A stretch of 23,452 nt of DNA from Oscillospiraceae bacterium (GTDB lineage: Bacteria; Bacillota_A; Clostridia; Oscillospirales; Oscillospiraceae): contig JAFQDR010000068.1 of the NCBI GenBank assembly GCA_017415945.1, positions 1 through 23,452 of the forward strand, written 5' to 3'. Positions within the stretch are counted from its first letter, which is position 1, and every line of letters starts with the position of its first letter. Positions 23,263-23,452 of this stretch are shown piece after piece. A program made the translations under genes and the position numbers. The notes under the pieces were generated by a model that saw nothing but the letters and a program-made list of their open reading frames with translations, searched no databases and was not told the origin of the DNA.

Positions 23263-23431
23263 AAGAGCGCTTCGCAGAATTTCGTCCGTAAGGACGAAAC
23301 ACGGTTAAATTTATTTTTCGCGCCGGCATGGCGTCGAAGCAAGCTCCATATCGCTTTCCGCTCAAGTGTGAGCGGAGAGCACTCATTCCGCTGCTTCTCC
23401 TTTTCAAAATGAAACCAAGGTTTCATTTTGA
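23263..23431 (-). repeat. Family A structured repeat, copy 3 (inverted and diverged)
   Basis: Read on the minus strand it begins with a perfect 13-bp hairpin (23404-23416 with 23419-23431). Its TCAAAAT/ATTTTGA base matches P1, but the tip is new. A different middle stem follows (GCTTTCCGCTC-type, 23353-23379, one mismatch), then ATGCCGGCGCGAAAAAT as in P4, then the invariant P5 TTTCGTCC/GGACGAAA (23280-23299) and CTGCGAAGC. The middle of the element is largely replaced. It lies downstream of the amidohydrolase terminator near the window end. Confidence 0.65.
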
Positions 23432-23452
23432 GTGAAGTATATAAAAAATACA

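Noticed and set aside
21284..23407. 707-residue minus-strand open frame opposite the amidohydrolase
   Set aside because: It is antisense to a gene with clear metal-binding motifs and a strong ribosome site. The long open antisense frame is a by-product of biased codon usage.

Overview
This window looks like chromosomal DNA from a gut-type Clostridia (Firmicutes), most plausibly an Oscillospiraceae/Ruminococcaceae-like organism. That placement is inference. It rests on the WhiA-DnaE neighbourhood, strong AGGAGG-type ribosome binding sites, sigma-A promoters with 17-bp spacers, the Firmicutes regulators NiaR and CarD, a Bacillus-type D-amino-acid aminotransferase, fairly high G+C coding DNA, and many short palindromic intergenic repeats.

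Layout, left to right. (1) 1-4384, plus strand: the 3' part of whiA, then a full-length dnaE. (2) 4711-7238, plus: two tandem, overlapping CNNM/CorC-type membrane proteins, closed by a terminator. (3) 7239-7814: a gene-free, repeat-rich stretch between convergent genes. (4) 7815-12197: putP (minus) diverging from a LysR regulator (plus), which is followed 4 bases later by a secreted phosphodiester glycosidase-family protein. (5) 12489-14920, plus: a polysaccharide pyruvyl transferase-family gene overlapping an FrhB/FdhB-like iron-sulfur protein, closed by a terminator. (6) 15126-16556, minus: an Lrp/AsnC regulator, a terminator, then a D-amino-acid aminotransferase. (7) 16870-17370, plus: a CarD-family regulator divergent from lrp. 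(8) 17534-19547, minus: the NAD-salvage operon pncB-niaR. (9) 19966-23200, plus: an AGCS-like transporter and a YtcJ-like amidohydrolase, probably one transport-plus-hydrolysis module. Its codon choice differs from the rest of the window, and it has a long structured leader.

The least explained material is intergenic. Three repeat families are visible. Family A is a ~170-220 bp element with a fixed order of stem-loops (copies at about 7521-7746, 21281-21500 and, inverted and diverged, 23263-23431). Several of its stems differ in sequence between copies but keep pairing through compensatory changes. One copy sits between two identical 28-bp hairpins at the putP terminator, and another sits inside the transporter-amidohydrolase operon. 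Family B is a set of short CGTAGGG-headed hairpins, sometimes arranged as 28-bp inverted arms. Family C consists of two MITE-like elements of 156-188 bp (4390-4545 and 12198-12385) with related termini. I saw no tRNA, rRNA, CRISPR array, transposase gene or phage gene.
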